Counted from the first letter of the stretch, positions 16,080 to 25,621 are shown. The stretch: DNA of 64,000 nucleotides from Actinomycetes bacterium (GCA_023396115.1 JAEWXC010000002.1:62001-126000); one strand, 5' to 3'. Notes: generated from the letters alone by a model not told the origin. Translations and numbers: made by a program.

Positions 16080-18185
16080 GTGAGCACCATCCCCGCCCGG
16101 CTGGAGTGGACCGACAAGGACCAGAAGGCCGTCGACACGGCACGCGTGCTCGCGATGGACGCGGTGCAGAAGGTCGGGAACGGCCACCCGGGTACCGCGA
16201 TGAGCCTGGCTCCGGTCGCGTACCTGCTCTTCCAGAAGGTCATGCGGCACGACCCGGCCGACCCGCGCTGGCACGCCCGCGACCGCTTCGTGCTGTCCTG
16301 CGGCCACTCGTCGCTGACCCTGTACACCCAGCTCTACCTGGGTGGCTTCGGGCTCGAGCTCGACGACATCAAGGCGCTGCGCACCTGGGGCTCGCTGACC
16401 CCCGGCCACCCCGAGTTCCGGCACACCGCCGGTGTTGAGACCACCACCGGACCGCTCGGCCAGGGTGTCGCCAACGCGGTCGGCATGGCCATGGGCGCTC
16501 GTCGTGAGCGCGGGATGCTCGACCCCGACGCCGCCGCCGGCACCTCCCCGTGGGACCAGCAGTTCTACGTCATCGCCTCCGACGGTGACCTGCAGGAGGG
16601 TGTCTCGGCCGAGGCCTCCTCGCTCGCCGGCCACCAGCAGCTGGGCAACCTGACCGTCATCTACGACGACAACAAGATCTCCATCGAGGACCACACCGAC
16701 GTCGCGTTCACCGAGGACGTCGCCAAGCGCTACGAGGCCTACGGCTGGGACGTGCGCACCGTCGACTGGACCCACGGCGGCGGCGAGTACCGCGAGGACG
16801 TCGAGGCGCTGTACGAGCAGATCCAGGCCGGCGTCGAGGTGACCGACAAGCCGACCATGATCGTGCTCAAGACGATCATCGCCTGGCCGGCGCCGAACCT
16901 GCAGAACACCGGCAAGTCGCACGGCTCGGCGCTGGGTGAGGCCGAGGTCGCCGCCACCAAGGAGATCCTCGGGTTCGACCCGGCCCAGACCTTCCAGGTC
17001 GACGCCGACGTGATCGCGCACACCCGCGAGCTGCTGACCCGCGGCCGCGACGCCGGTGCCGCCTGGGACGAGCAGTTCGAGGCGTGGGCCGCCGCCCACC
17101 CCGAGGCCGCCGAGCTGCAGCGCCGCCTGCGCCAGCAGGAGCTGCCCGAGGGCTGGGCCGCTGACCTGCCGCAGTTCCCCGCCGACGCCAAGGGCGTGGC
17201 CACCCGGGTCGCCTCCGGCAAGGTGATCAACGCCGTCGCCGCGCACCTGCCCGAGCTGTGGGGCGGCTCGGCCGACCTGGCCGGCTCGAACAACACCACG
17301 ATCAACGACGCGCCCTCGTTCATCCCCACCGAGCGCTCCACCTCCACCTGGTCGGGCAACCCCTACGGCCGGGTGCTGCACTTCGGCATCCGTGAGCACG
17401 CCATGGGCGCGATCATGAACGGCATCGCGCTGCAGGGTCTGACCCGCGTCTTCGGCGGCACGTTCCTGCAGTTCGCCGACTACATGCGTCCCGCGGTGCG
17501 GCTGGCGGCCCTGATGGAGCTGCCCACCATCTACGTGTGGACCCACGACTCGGTCGGCCTGGGTGAGGACGGCCCCACCCACCAGCCCGTCGAGCACCTC
17601 GCGTCGCTGCGCGCCATCCCCGGCCTGGACGTGATCCGGCCGGCCGACGCCAACGAGACCGTCGCAGCGTGGCAGGCGGTGCTGGCCCAGCGCGAGCGTC
17701 CGGCCGCGTTGTGCCTGAGCCGCCAGAACGTGCCCACGTTCCCGCGCGGCGAGGACGGCTGGGCCACCACCGAGGGCGTGGCCCGCGGTGGCTACGTGCT
17801 GCTGGACGCCCCCGAGGGCTCTGAGGCCGATGTGGTGCTGGTCGGGACCGGCTCCGAGGTGGCCCTGGCCGTCGAGGCCCGCGAGCTCCTGGCGGCGCAG
17901 GGCGTCCACGCCCGCGTCGTCTCGATGCCGTGCCGCGAGTGGTTCGACGCCCAGGACCAGTCCTACCGTGACACCGTCCTTCCCCCGTCGTTGAAGGCCC
18001 GCGTCTCGGTCGAGGCCGGCATCGCGCTGGGCTGGCGCGAGGTCGTCGGCGACGCGGGTCGCACCGTCTCGATCGAGCAGTACGGCGCCAGCGCCGACCC
18101 GGCGCGGATCTTCGCGGAGTACGGCGTGACCGCCGAGGCGGTGGCTGCGGCCGCCACCGAGTCGATCGCCGCCGCCGGCGTCTGA
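16080..18185 (+). CDS. tkt: Transketolase
   Basis: Thiamine diphosphate enzyme of the pentose-phosphate pathway, 701 aa, the full bacterial length. The ThDP/Mg site is ASDGDLQEGVSAEASSLAG followed by YDDNKISIED. The N-terminal NGHPGTAMSLAPVAYLLF and C-terminal-half WTHDSVGLGEDGPTHQPVEH are strongly conserved. GTG 16080 is preceded by GAGAGGAT. It heads a six-gene operon (tkt-tal-pgi-zwf-opcA-pgl) that interconverts hexose and pentose phosphates and makes NADPH. Confidence 0.98.
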   Translation: MSTIPARLEWTDKDQKAVDTARVLAMDAVQKVGNGHPGTAMSLAPVAYLLFQKVMRHDPADPRWHARDRFVLSCGHSSLTLYTQLYLGGFGLELDDIKALRTWGSLTPGHPEFRHTAGVETTTGPLGQGVANAVGMAMGARRERGMLDPDAAAGTSPWDQQFYVIASDGDLQEGVSAEASSLAGHQQLGNLTVIYDDNKISIEDHTDVAFTEDVAKRYEAYGWDVRTVDWTHGGGEYREDVEALYEQIQAGVEVTDKPTMIVLKTIIAWPAPNLQNTGKSHGSALGEAEVAATKEILGFDPAQTFQVDADVIAHTRELLTRGRDAGAAWDEQFEAWAAAHPEAAELQRRLRQQELPEGWAADLPQFPADAKGVATRVASGKVINAVAAHLPELWGGSADLAGSNNTTINDAPSFIPTERSTSTWSGNPYGRVLHFGIREHAMGAIMNGIALQGLTRVFGGTFLQFADYMRPAVRLAALMELPTIYVWTHDSVGLGEDGPTHQPVEHLASLRAIPGLDVIRPADANETVAAWQAVLAQRERPAALCLSRQNVPTFPRGEDGWATTEGVARGGYVLLDAPEGSEADVVLVGTGSEVALAVEARELLAAQGVHARVVSMPCREWFDAQDQSYRDTVLPPSLKARVSVEAGIALGWREVVGDAGRTVSIEQYGASADPARIFAEYGVTAEAVAAAATESIAAAGV

Positions 18186-18215
18186 GCACCCCAACCGACA
18201 CCCAGGAGGAAGAAC

Positions 18216-19340
18216 GTGACCGAGGCCACCAACGCACGACTGGCAGCGCTCTCCGAGGCGGGTGTCTCGATCTGGTTGGACGACCTGTCGCGCGAGCTCA
18301 TCGGTTCCGGTGAGCTCGCCGACCTGGTCGCCACCCGGTCGGTGGTGGGCGTGACCACCAACCCGGCGATCTTCGCCTCCGCCCTCAAGGACGGCGACGC
18401 CTACACCGCCCAGATGGCGGCGCTGCCGCAGGACGTCGCCGCCGACCCGGAGCAGGCGGTGATGGCGCTGACCAGCACCGACGTGCGCGACGCCTGCGAC
18501 GTGCTCGAGCCGGTGCACGCCGCCACCGGCGGGCAGGACGGTCGGGTCTCGATCGAGGTCTCCCCCACCCTGGCCCACGACACCGACGGCACCCTGGCCC
18601 AGGCCCGGGAGCTGTGGGAGGTCGTGGACCGCCCGAACGCGCTGGTGAAGATCCCGGCCACCAGTGCCGGTGCCCCGGCGATCACCGCCGCGCTCGGTGA
18701 CGGCATCTCGGTCAACGTCACCCTGATCTTCGGGCTGACCCGGTACGCCGAGGTGATGGAGGCCTACCTGGCCGGCATCGAGGCGGCGCTGGCCGCGGGG
18801 CGCGACGTCTCGCGGATCCGGTCGGTGGCCTCGTTCTTCGTCTCCCGCGTGGACACCGAGATCGACGCCCGCCTGGAGAAGATCGGGTCGGCCGAGGCGC
18901 TCGCGCTGCGCGGTCAGGCGGGTCTGGCCAACGCCCGGCTGGCCCACCACGCCGCCGAGCAGGTGTTCTCCGGCGAGCGCTGGGAGCGGCTCGCCGCCGC
19001 CGGTGCCCACCCGCAGCGCCCGCTGTGGGCCTCGACCGGTGTGAAGAACCCCGACTACCCCGACACCCTCTACGTCGCCGACCTGGTGGCGCCCGGCACG
19101 GTCAACACGATGCCGCGGGCCACCATGGACGCCTTCGCCGACCACGGCGAGGTCGTCGGGGACCAGATCACGCCCCACTTGGAGCAGGCGCGCCAGGTGA
19201 TGGACGCCCTGGCCCGGGTCGGGGTCGACTACGACGACGTGATCGACGTGCTGGAACGTGAGGGTGTCGAGAAGTTCGTCACCTCCTGGGGCGAGCTGCT
19301 CGACAGCGTGCGCACCCAGGTGGAGGCCGCACGCGCATGA
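18216..19340 (+). CDS. tal: Transaldolase
   Basis: 374-aa transaldolase of the actinobacterial (longer) type. VGVTTNPAIFASALK lies near the N-terminus; the Schiff-base lysine is in NALVKIPAT, and ISVNVTLIFGLTRYAEVMEA follows. An AGGAGGAAGAAC ribosome binding site precedes the GTG start. The stop overlaps the ATG of pgi, showing tight coupling within the operon. Confidence 0.97.
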   Translation: MTEATNARLAALSEAGVSIWLDDLSRELIGSGELADLVATRSVVGVTTNPAIFASALKDGDAYTAQMAALPQDVAADPEQAVMALTSTDVRDACDVLEPVHAATGGQDGRVSIEVSPTLAHDTDGTLAQARELWEVVDRPNALVKIPATSAGAPAITAALGDGISVNVTLIFGLTRYAEVMEAYLAGIEAALAAGRDVSRIRSVASFFVSRVDTEIDARLEKIGSAEALALRGQAGLANARLAHHAAEQVFSGERWERLAAAGAHPQRPLWASTGVKNPDYPDTLYVADLVAPGTVNTMPRATMDAFADHGEVVGDQITPHLEQARQVMDALARVGVDYDDVIDVLEREGVEKFVTSWGELLDSVRTQVEAARA

Positions 19341-20968
19341 CGGGTGAGGTGTGGGGGGACCCTCACGAGCAGACCCGGTTCACCGTCGCCGACACCGGCG
19401 TCGCCGACGCCGCGCTGCAGGCGCTGGTCTCCGACCGGTACGCCTCCCGACTGGCCGAGGGCGACGGTTCCCTGTGGGGACCGGAGGCCCAGGACGAGGC
19501 GTCACGCCGGATCGGCTGGGTGGACCTGTCCGCGCGGGCCTCGAAGCTCGTCGAGCAGATCACCCGCTGGCGCGAGGAGCACCTCGCGGCCGGGCTGGAC
19601 CGGATCGTGCTGTGCGGGATGGGTGGCTCCTCGCTGGCTCCGGAGGTGGTCGCCCACGCGCACGGCGTCGACCTGGTGGTGCTCGACTCCTCCCACCCCG
19701 ACATGGTGCGCCAGGTCGTGGAGGACCGGCTCGACCGGACGGTCGTGGTGGTCTCCTCCAAGTCCGGCAGCACCGTCGAGACCGACAGCCACCGCCGGGT
19801 CTTCACCCGGGCGTTCCGTGAGGTCGGGATCGACCCGGCGACCCGGATCATCGTGGTCACCGACCCCGGGTCCGCGCTCGCGCTCGACGCCGAGGCGACC
19901 GGGCAGCGGGTGGTGCTGGCCGACCCCGACGTGGGCGGTCGCTACTCGGCCCTCTCCGCGTTCGGGCTGGTGCCCAGCGGGCTCGCCGGCGCCGACATCG
20001 CCGGGCTGCTGGCCGAGGCCGAGGCGTGGCGTCCGGCGCTGTCCCGCGACGACGCCGAGAACCCGGGGCTGCGGCTCGGGGTGCTGATGGGCTGCGCGGT
20101 GCGGGCCGGGGTCGACAAGGGCATCCTGGTCGACGCGAACTCGGCGATGCCGGGCTTCGGTGACTGGATCGAGCAGCTGGTGGCCGAGTCCACCGGCAAG
20201 GAGGGCACCGGTCTGCTGCCGGTCGCGGTGCCCCGTCCCGACGACTTCAACGCCGCCCGACCCACCGCCGACACCCTGGTCGCCAGCTACGGTCCGCTGC
20301 GCCCCGACCCGGCGTGCACGTCGGGCTGGAGCGCCCAGGTGGACCTGCCGCTGGGTGCCCAGTTCCTGCTGTGGGAGCACGCCACCGCGGTGACCGGTCG
20401 TCTGCTGGACATCAACCCCTTCGACCAGCCCGACGTGGAGCGGTCCAAGGCCGCCGCGCGGACCCACCTCGACGGTGCCGGCGCCGAGCAGCTGCCGCTG
20501 TTCACCGACGGGCCGGTCACCGTCTACGCCTCCCCCGGCCTGCTCGACGGGGTCGAGCCGACCGTGGCGGACGCGGTGTCGGCGCTGCTGGACCGGCTCG
20601 ACCCCGAGCGCGGCTACCTCGCGGTCGAGGCGTTCGTGGACCGGCTCCGTGACGAACGGCTCGCCCAGGTCCGGGACCGGCTCGCGGTGCGGACCCGGCG
20701 TCCGGTCACGTTCGGCTGGGGTCCCCGCTTCCTGCACTCCACCGGCCAGTACCACAAGGGCGGCCCCGCGGTCGGGGTGCACCTGCAGGTCACCGGGCTG
20801 GTCGAGGCCGACCTGGCGGTCCCCGACCGTCCGTTCACGTTCGGCGAGTTCATCAACGCCCAGGCCGCCGGTGACGCCGAGGTGCTGGCCGCGGCCGGGC
20901 AGCCGGTGCTGCGCCTGCACCTCGGAACCCCCGAGGGCCTGGAGCGGGTGATCGAGGGCTGCCGATGA
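19337..20968 (+). CDS. pgi: Glucose-6-phosphate isomerase
   Basis: 543-aa phosphoglucose isomerase. The sugar-phosphate (SIS) motifs are LCGMGGSSLAPEVVAHAHG and VVSSKSGSTVETDSHRR, with FGDWIEQLVAESTGKEG and FGWGPRFLHSTGQYHKGGP further on. It belongs to the divergent Pgi group found inside pentose-phosphate operons of actinobacteria, rather than the classical long form. Overlaps of four bases at both ends (ATGA with tal and with zwf). Confidence 0.94.
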   Translation: MTGEVWGDPHEQTRFTVADTGVADAALQALVSDRYASRLAEGDGSLWGPEAQDEASRRIGWVDLSARASKLVEQITRWREEHLAAGLDRIVLCGMGGSSLAPEVVAHAHGVDLVVLDSSHPDMVRQVVEDRLDRTVVVVSSKSGSTVETDSHRRVFTRAFREVGIDPATRIIVVTDPGSALALDAEATGQRVVLADPDVGGRYSALSAFGLVPSGLAGADIAGLLAEAEAWRPALSRDDAENPGLRLGVLMGCAVRAGVDKGILVDANSAMPGFGDWIEQLVAESTGKEGTGLLPVAVPRPDDFNAARPTADTLVASYGPLRPDPACTSGWSAQVDLPLGAQFLLWEHATAVTGRLLDINPFDQPDVERSKAAARTHLDGAGAEQLPLFTDGPVTVYASPGLLDGVEPTVADAVSALLDRLDPERGYLAVEAFVDRLRDERLAQVRDRLAVRTRRPVTFGWGPRFLHSTGQYHKGGPAVGVHLQVTGLVEADLAVPDRPFTFGEFINAQAAGDAEVLAAAGQPVLRLHLGTPEGLERVIEGCR

Positions 20969-22482
20969 CCAACCCGCTGCGCGACCCCCAGGACCGGCGA
21001 CTCCCCCGGATCGCCGGGCCGTGCACGCTGGTCGTCTTCGGTGTCACCGGCGACCTGGCCCGCAAGAAGGTCATGCCGGCCGTCTACGACCTGGCCAACC
21101 GCGGGTTGTTGCCGCCGGGATTCTCCGTCGTCGGGTTCGCCCGCCGCGACTGGGACGGAGCCGACTTCGCCCAGATCGTGCACGACGCGGTCGCCGAGCA
21201 CGCCCGCACGGAGTTCCGTGAGGACGTGTGGGAACAGCTGGCCGAGGGGTTCCGCTTCGTCCCGGGCGACCTGGACGACGACGTCGCCTTCGACCAGCTG
21301 CGACAGACCGTCACCGAGCTCGACGCGACCCGCGGCACCGGCGGAAACATCGCCTTCTACCTGGCGATCCCCCCGGCACTGTTCGGCAACGTGGTGGGCC
21401 AGCTCCAGGAGCACGGGCTCGCCGAGGCACCCGAGGGGTCGTGGCGCCGGGTGGTCGTGGAGAAGCCGTTCGGGCACGACCTGACCTCCGCCCAGGAGCT
21501 GAACCAGACCCTGGCCGGGGTGTTCCACTCGGGCTCGGTGTTCCGGATCGACCACTACCTGGGCAAGGAGACCGTCCAGAACATCCTCGCCATCCGGTTC
21601 GCGAACAACCTGTGGGAACCGGTCTGGAACAGCAACTACGTCGACCACGTGCAGATCACCATGGCCGAGGACATCGGGATCGGTGGCCGGGCCGGGTACT
21701 ACGACGGCATCGGGGCTGCCCGGGACGTCATCCAGAACCACCTGCTGCAGCTGATGGCCCTGGTGGCGATGGAGGAGCCGACATCGTTCCGGGCCCCGGC
21801 GCTGCGCCAGGAGAAGCTGAAGGTGCTGGACGCGGTGCTGCTGCCCCAGGACCTCTCCGCCACCACCGCGCGCGGGCAGTACGCGGAGGGCTGGGCCGGC
21901 GGGGAGAAGGTGCTCGGCTACCTCCAGGAGGAGGGCATCGCCGCGGACTCGACCACCGAGACCTATGCCGCGATCACGCTGCACGTGGAGAACCGCCGCT
22001 GGGCCGGTGTGCCGTTCTACATCCGCGCCGGCAAGCGGCTCGGCCGCCGGGTCACCGAGGTCGCGGTCGTCTTCAAGCGTGCACCGCATCTGCCGTTCGG
22101 CCCGGACGCCACCGAGTCGCTGAACCAGAACACCCTGGTGATCCGGATCCAGCCCGACGAGGGGCTGACCGTGCGGTTCGGGTCCAAGGTGCCGGGGACG
22201 GCGATGGAGATCCGTGACGTGAGCATGGACTTCGCCTACGGCGGCACGTTCACCGAGGCCTCCCCCGAGGCGTACGAGCGGCTGATCCTCGACGTGCTCC
22301 TCGGCGACCCGCCACTGTTCCCGCGGCACGAGGAGGTCGAGGCGTCGTGGCGCATCCTCGACCCCGTGCTGGCCGCGTGGGACGAGGAGGGCGCACCCGA
22401 GCAGTACGAGCCCGGCACCTGGGGGCCCTCGCGGGCGACCGAGATGCTCGCCCGTGACGGACGGACCTGGAGGCGACCGTGA
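20965..22482 (+). CDS. zwf: Glucose-6-phosphate dehydrogenase
   Basis: 505-aa enzyme making 6-phosphogluconolactone and NADPH. The NADP-binding fingerprint is VFGVTGDLARKKVMPAVYDL, the substrate/catalytic block FRIDHYLGKETVQN with the catalytic His, and VVEKPFGHDL before it. Length and all blocks are standard. It overlaps pgi upstream and opcA downstream by four bases each. OpcA, encoded next, is its known assembly/activator partner in actinobacteria and cyanobacteria. Confidence 0.98.
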   Translation: MTNPLRDPQDRRLPRIAGPCTLVVFGVTGDLARKKVMPAVYDLANRGLLPPGFSVVGFARRDWDGADFAQIVHDAVAEHARTEFREDVWEQLAEGFRFVPGDLDDDVAFDQLRQTVTELDATRGTGGNIAFYLAIPPALFGNVVGQLQEHGLAEAPEGSWRRVVVEKPFGHDLTSAQELNQTLAGVFHSGSVFRIDHYLGKETVQNILAIRFANNLWEPVWNSNYVDHVQITMAEDIGIGGRAGYYDGIGAARDVIQNHLLQLMALVAMEEPTSFRAPALRQEKLKVLDAVLLPQDLSATTARGQYAEGWAGGEKVLGYLQEEGIAADSTTETYAAITLHVENRRWAGVPFYIRAGKRLGRRVTEVAVVFKRAPHLPFGPDATESLNQNTLVIRIQPDEGLTVRFGSKVPGTAMEIRDVSMDFAYGGTFTEASPEAYERLILDVLLGDPPLFPRHEEVEASWRILDPVLAAWDEEGAPEQYEPGTWGPSRATEMLARDGRTWRRP

Positions 22483-23438
22483 TCCAGCTGGACGACACCA
22501 CCTCCTCGGCGATCGCCGCCCAGTTCGTGCGGGGGCGGATGCAGGCCGGCTCCCCGGCGATGGGGATGGTGATGACGCTGGTCGTGGTCACCGACGAGGA
22601 ACGTGCCGACGAGGCGATGGCCGCGGCCCGCAACGCCTCGCACGAGCACCCTGCCCGGGTCCTGGGCCTGATCCTCGGCTCGGGTCGCGGGGCACCCTGC
22701 GTCGACGCCCAGGTCGGGATCGGCGACGGCTGGTCCGGCGAGCACGCGATGATCCGGCTGCGCGGCGAGGTGGTCAAGCACGCCGACTCGGTGGTCCGGC
22801 CGCTGCTGCTCCCCGACTCCCCCGTGGTGATCTGGTGGGCCGGCGACGCCCCGGCGAACCCCGCCGGCAACGCCATCGGGGCGCTGGGCAACCGTCGGAT
22901 CACCGACGCCGCGGAGGTGACGGCGACCGCCGACGTGGCCCTGCGCCGACGAGCCCGGTACTACACGCCCGGCGACACCGACCTGGCCTGGACCCGGTGC
23001 ACCGGGTGGCGGGCCCTGCTCGCCGCGGCACTGGACCAGTACCCCGCCCAGATCGTGCAGGCCTCGGTGTCGGCGGAGCGGGAGAACCCGTCCGGAGACC
23101 TGCTGGCCGCGTGGCTCGCGGACCGGCTCGACGTCCCGGTGACCCGGGTGGTCGACGACGGCCCGGGTGTCACCGAGGTGCTGCTGCGGACCGCGCAGGA
23201 CGAGATCCGGCTGACCCGCCCCGACGCGGCACGGGCCACCCTGTCCATCCCCGGTGGCGGTGACCGCCTGGTGGCGTTGCGCCGCCGGAGCACGGAGGAC
23301 CTGCTGGCCGAGGAGCTGCGCCGCCTCGACGAGGACGAGATCTTCGCCGCGACGCTGGGAGCCCTCACCGCGATCGACTCCCCCGACCCTGACTCCTCCG
23401 ACTCCCCCGCCCCCGACGCCGACCGGGTACTTCCGTGA
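22479..23438 (+). CDS. opcA: OpcA glucose-6-phosphate dehydrogenase assembly protein
   Basis: 319-aa OpcA, needed for full Zwf activity. Conserved parts are MIQLDDTTSSAIAAQFVRGR at the start, VVIWWAGDAPANPAGNAIGA in the middle and WRALLAAALDQYPAQI. GTG 22479 overlaps the zwf stop. The last residues, ...DADRVLP, are encoded by the first unit of the repeat array that follows, and the stop TGA is part of that unit. The array therefore defines the C-terminus, which is otherwise a Ser/Asp/Pro-rich tail. Confidence 0.95.
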   Translation: MIQLDDTTSSAIAAQFVRGRMQAGSPAMGMVMTLVVVTDEERADEAMAAARNASHEHPARVLGLILGSGRGAPCVDAQVGIGDGWSGEHAMIRLRGEVVKHADSVVRPLLLPDSPVVIWWAGDAPANPAGNAIGALGNRRITDAAEVTATADVALRRRARYYTPGDTDLAWTRCTGWRALLAAALDQYPAQIVQASVSAERENPSGDLLAAWLADRLDVPVTRVVDDGPGVTEVLLRTAQDEIRLTRPDAARATLSIPGGGDRLVALRRRSTEDLLAEELRRLDEDEIFAATLGALTAIDSPDPDSSDSPAPDADRVLP

Positions 23439-23662
23439 CGCCGACCGGGCACTTCCGTGGCGCCGACCGGGCACTTGTGCGCCGACCGGGCACTTGTGCG
23501 CCGACCGGGCGCTTTCGCGACGCTCACCGGGCGCTTGTGCGGCCCCGACCGGGCACTTGTGCGCCGACCTCCCCCCTTCCGCGACGCCGACCGGGCACTT
23601 CGGTGGTGCCGACCGGGCACTTCCGTGGCGCCGACCGGGCAGTTGTGCGGCTCACCGGGTGC
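23418..23662 (+). repeat. Tandem array of a degenerate 19-22 base repeat (GACCGGGCACTTGTG core)
   Basis: About 11-12 units of the type GCCGACCGGGCACTTGTGC or its variant ending ACTTCCGTGGC follow one another between opcA and pgl. The first unit contains the opcA stop codon. Units vary in length (19-23) and sequence. The same core recurs in two other arrays in this window. Confidence 0.9.
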
Positions 23663-23673
23663 GAGGAGTGACG

Positions 23674-24417
23674 ATGGACATCATCGAACACGCCAGCTCC
23701 CGCGAGCTCGTCCCGGCGCTGGCCTCTGCCTTCCTCGACGTCCTCGTGGCGGCGCAGGCCGACGGCCGGATCCCGCACGTCGTGCTCACCGGCGGCGGCA
23801 TCGCGAACGAGCTCTACAGCGAACTCGCATGCCTGGGCCCGGAGTCGGACGTGAACTGGGCCGAGGTCATCTGGTGGTGGGGCGACGAACGGTTCGTTCC
23901 CGCTGACTCCGAGGAGCGCAATGCTCTCGCGGCCCACCGTCAACTGATCGACCACCTGCCGGTGGCGCCCGAGCGGGTGCACGAGATGCCGGCCAAGGAG
24001 GCCGGTCAGAACCTGGACGACGCAGCAGCGGACTACGCGGACGAGCTGCGCCAGGACGGTCCTGCAGAGTTCGACCTCGTCCTGCTGGGCATGGGCCCGG
24101 ACGGCCACTGTGCCTCCCTCTTCCCCCACCACCCAGCCCTCCTCGCGGCGGCCTCCAGCACGGTCGCGGTCCGCGACGCACCCAAGCCACCACCGGAACG
24201 GATCAGCCTGACGTTCCGGACGCTGAACCGTGCCGCGCGGGTCTGGTTCTTGGTCTCCGGTGAGGCGAAGGCTCCCGCGGTGTCCGCGCTGCTCGCTCCC
24301 GAGGGCACCGCGGCGGCCACGCTGCAGGAGACGCCGGCACGCGGAGTCAGCGGTCGTGTCGAGACCGTGCTGTGGGCAGACGCCGAAGCGCTGGGCCAGG
24401 GGTCGTCACCCGGCTGA
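23674..24417 (+). CDS. pgl: 6-phosphogluconolactonase
   Basis: 247-aa DevB/SOL-type lactonase, third step of the oxidative pentose-phosphate branch. Motifs: HVVLTGGGIANELYSEL, VIWWWGDERFVPADSEERN, and LLGMGPDGHCASLFPHHPAL with the catalytic His. ATG 23674 has GGAG five bases upstream; an in-frame GTG at 23668 is less likely. It is the last gene of the operon, separated from opcA by the repeat array, and runs convergently into the AbiEi-like gene (8-base gap). Confidence 0.95.
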   Translation: MDIIEHASSRELVPALASAFLDVLVAAQADGRIPHVVLTGGGIANELYSELACLGPESDVNWAEVIWWWGDERFVPADSEERNALAAHRQLIDHLPVAPERVHEMPAKEAGQNLDDAAADYADELRQDGPAEFDLVLLGMGPDGHCASLFPHHPALLAAASSTVAVRDAPKPPPERISLTFRTLNRAARVWFLVSGEAKAPAVSALLAPEGTAAATLQETPARGVSGRVETVLWADAEALGQGSSPG

Positions 24418-24425
24418 CTGTCCGT

Positions 24426-25397
24426 TCAGTGGGGCCGCCGGCCGCCCCAGGGGCTCAACCCCTGGCGCAGTCGGGCCAGCCGGTAGCCGGCCTGCAGCCG
24501 CGGCACGGGGTCGACACCCGGCGTGAACAGGTCCCCCTTGCGGAAGACGTCGACGGTCCACCCCCGCTCCCGCAACCACTCCCGCCGCGCCCGGTCGTGG
24601 TCCGCGCGATCCGCCCCGTGGAACTGTTCGCCGTCGTACTCGGCCGCGTACTGCACCTCCGGCTCGGCGATGTCGAGCCGGTAGACGGCCCGCCCGTCCT
24701 CCTCGACCCAGAACTGCACCACCGGAGGCGGAAGGCCCGCGTCCAACCACCACAACCGCAGACTCGACTCGGGCGCGGACTCGGCACCCGGATCGGCCAG
24801 CGGGATCAGCATCCGCAGTTGGCGCACCCCTCGGTAGCCCCGGAACCGCTGGGACTCGTGTTGCAGGCGGAACCGGGAGACACCGGCGCGCAGGGCGCCA
24901 TCGAGTGCTGCCAGCGCATCATGTCGCCAGAGCAGTCGGCCGAGGTCGCAGGAGGTGCGCAGCAGCGAGGTCGCCCGCACCCCGTGCACGTCGACCACGT
25001 CGTCCGCCGACAGCAGACGGATGCCGCTGTCGACCTCGGGTCGCCGGGAGCGGGAGCCGGTGGTGCTGAACGCCTGGATCGGCGGCATCTCCTGCGTCGC
25101 TGAGCGCGCGAGGATCGGTACCCCATGGAGCCACGCCGCCGAGCGGTCGGTCACCACCACGTGCGGCGGCACGACCGAGGCGATCGCGTTCGCCCGCAGT
25201 TCCAGGGTGTCGGGCACCGCGCTGGGCACGAAGACCCCACGGGTGAGTCGTCGGAGCCGTCCCTCGGCCACCCAGAGTCGCAGCAGGTCCCGCGATGCTC
25301 CTGCGGCGACAGCCTGCTGAGTGGTGAACGGCAGGTCCCGGTCCAGCAACTGCTCGGCAGCCGGGACACCTGTCAGTGCCAGCGATGCGAAGTCCAT
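24426..25397 (-). CDS. AbiEi-type antitoxin domain fused to a nuclease-like domain
   Basis: 323-aa two-part protein. Residues 1-90 (FTTQQAVAAGASRDLLRLWV, then RRLTRGVFVPSAVPDT) form the winged-helix domain of type IV AbiEi antitoxins. The C-terminal third (ESSLRLWWLDAGLPPPVVQF, LDIAEPEVQYAAEYDGEQFH, RREWLRERGWTVDVFRKGDL) has the E...D...ExD spacing of the DUF559/Vsr-like PD-(D/E)XK fold. No AbiEii-type toxin gene is adjacent. Such fused orphans are numerous in actinobacterial genomes; their role (DNA-binding nuclease or relic of defence) is unknown. Confidence 0.7.
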   Translation of the reverse strand: MDFASLALTGVPAAEQLLDRDLPFTTQQAVAAGASRDLLRLWVAEGRLRRLTRGVFVPSAVPDTLELRANAIASVVPPHVVVTDRSAAWLHGVPILARSATQEMPPIQAFSTTGSRSRRPEVDSGIRLLSADDVVDVHGVRATSLLRTSCDLGRLLWRHDALAALDGALRAGVSRFRLQHESQRFRGYRGVRQLRMLIPLADPGAESAPESSLRLWWLDAGLPPPVVQFWVEEDGRAVYRLDIAEPEVQYAAEYDGEQFHGADRADHDRARREWLRERGWTVDVFRKGDLFTPGVDPVPRLQAGYRLARLRQGLSPWGGRRPH

Positions 25398-25461
25398 GGC
25401 TCAGCATGCGCAGATCCGGACCGCCGGCGTCGGCCGTCATACACAGGCCGGGTCCCGACGT

Positions 25462-25548
25462 CACGCAAGTGCCCGGTCAGCGCCACACAAGTGCCCGGTC
25501 AGCGCCACACAAGTGCCCGGTCAGCGTCGCGCAAGTGCCCGGTCGGCG
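25462..25548 (-). repeat. Second array of the GACCGGGCACTTGTG-type repeat
   Basis: Four units of about 22 bases (plus strand CACAAGTGCCCGGTCAGCGC and variants) lie 3' of the rbpA terminator, in the sense orientation of rbpA. They also lie upstream of the AbiEi-like gene, whose start is at 25397. Confidence 0.88.
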
Positions 25549-25575
25549 AGGAAGCCGGAGGCCCGCGGACAGGAC

Positions 25576-25612
25576 GACGCCCCCGCCTCCCGTGGTGGGA
25601 GACCGGGGCGTC
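25576..25612 (-). terminator. Terminator of the gap-to-rbpA gene group
   Basis: Nested stem GACGCCCC/GGGGCGTC outside and CTCCC/GGGAG inside, ten bases after the rbpA stop on the minus strand. No U-run. Confidence 0.6.
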
Positions 25613-25621
25613 GACGGTGGA

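Noticed and set aside
23418..23662. Possible CRISPR array.
   Set aside because: Units of 19-23 bases follow each other without distinct spacers, and no cas genes are near.
24426..25397. A complete AbiE toxin-antitoxin system.
   Set aside because: Only the AbiEi-like domain is present, fused to another domain; no AbiEii nucleotidyltransferase gene is adjacent.
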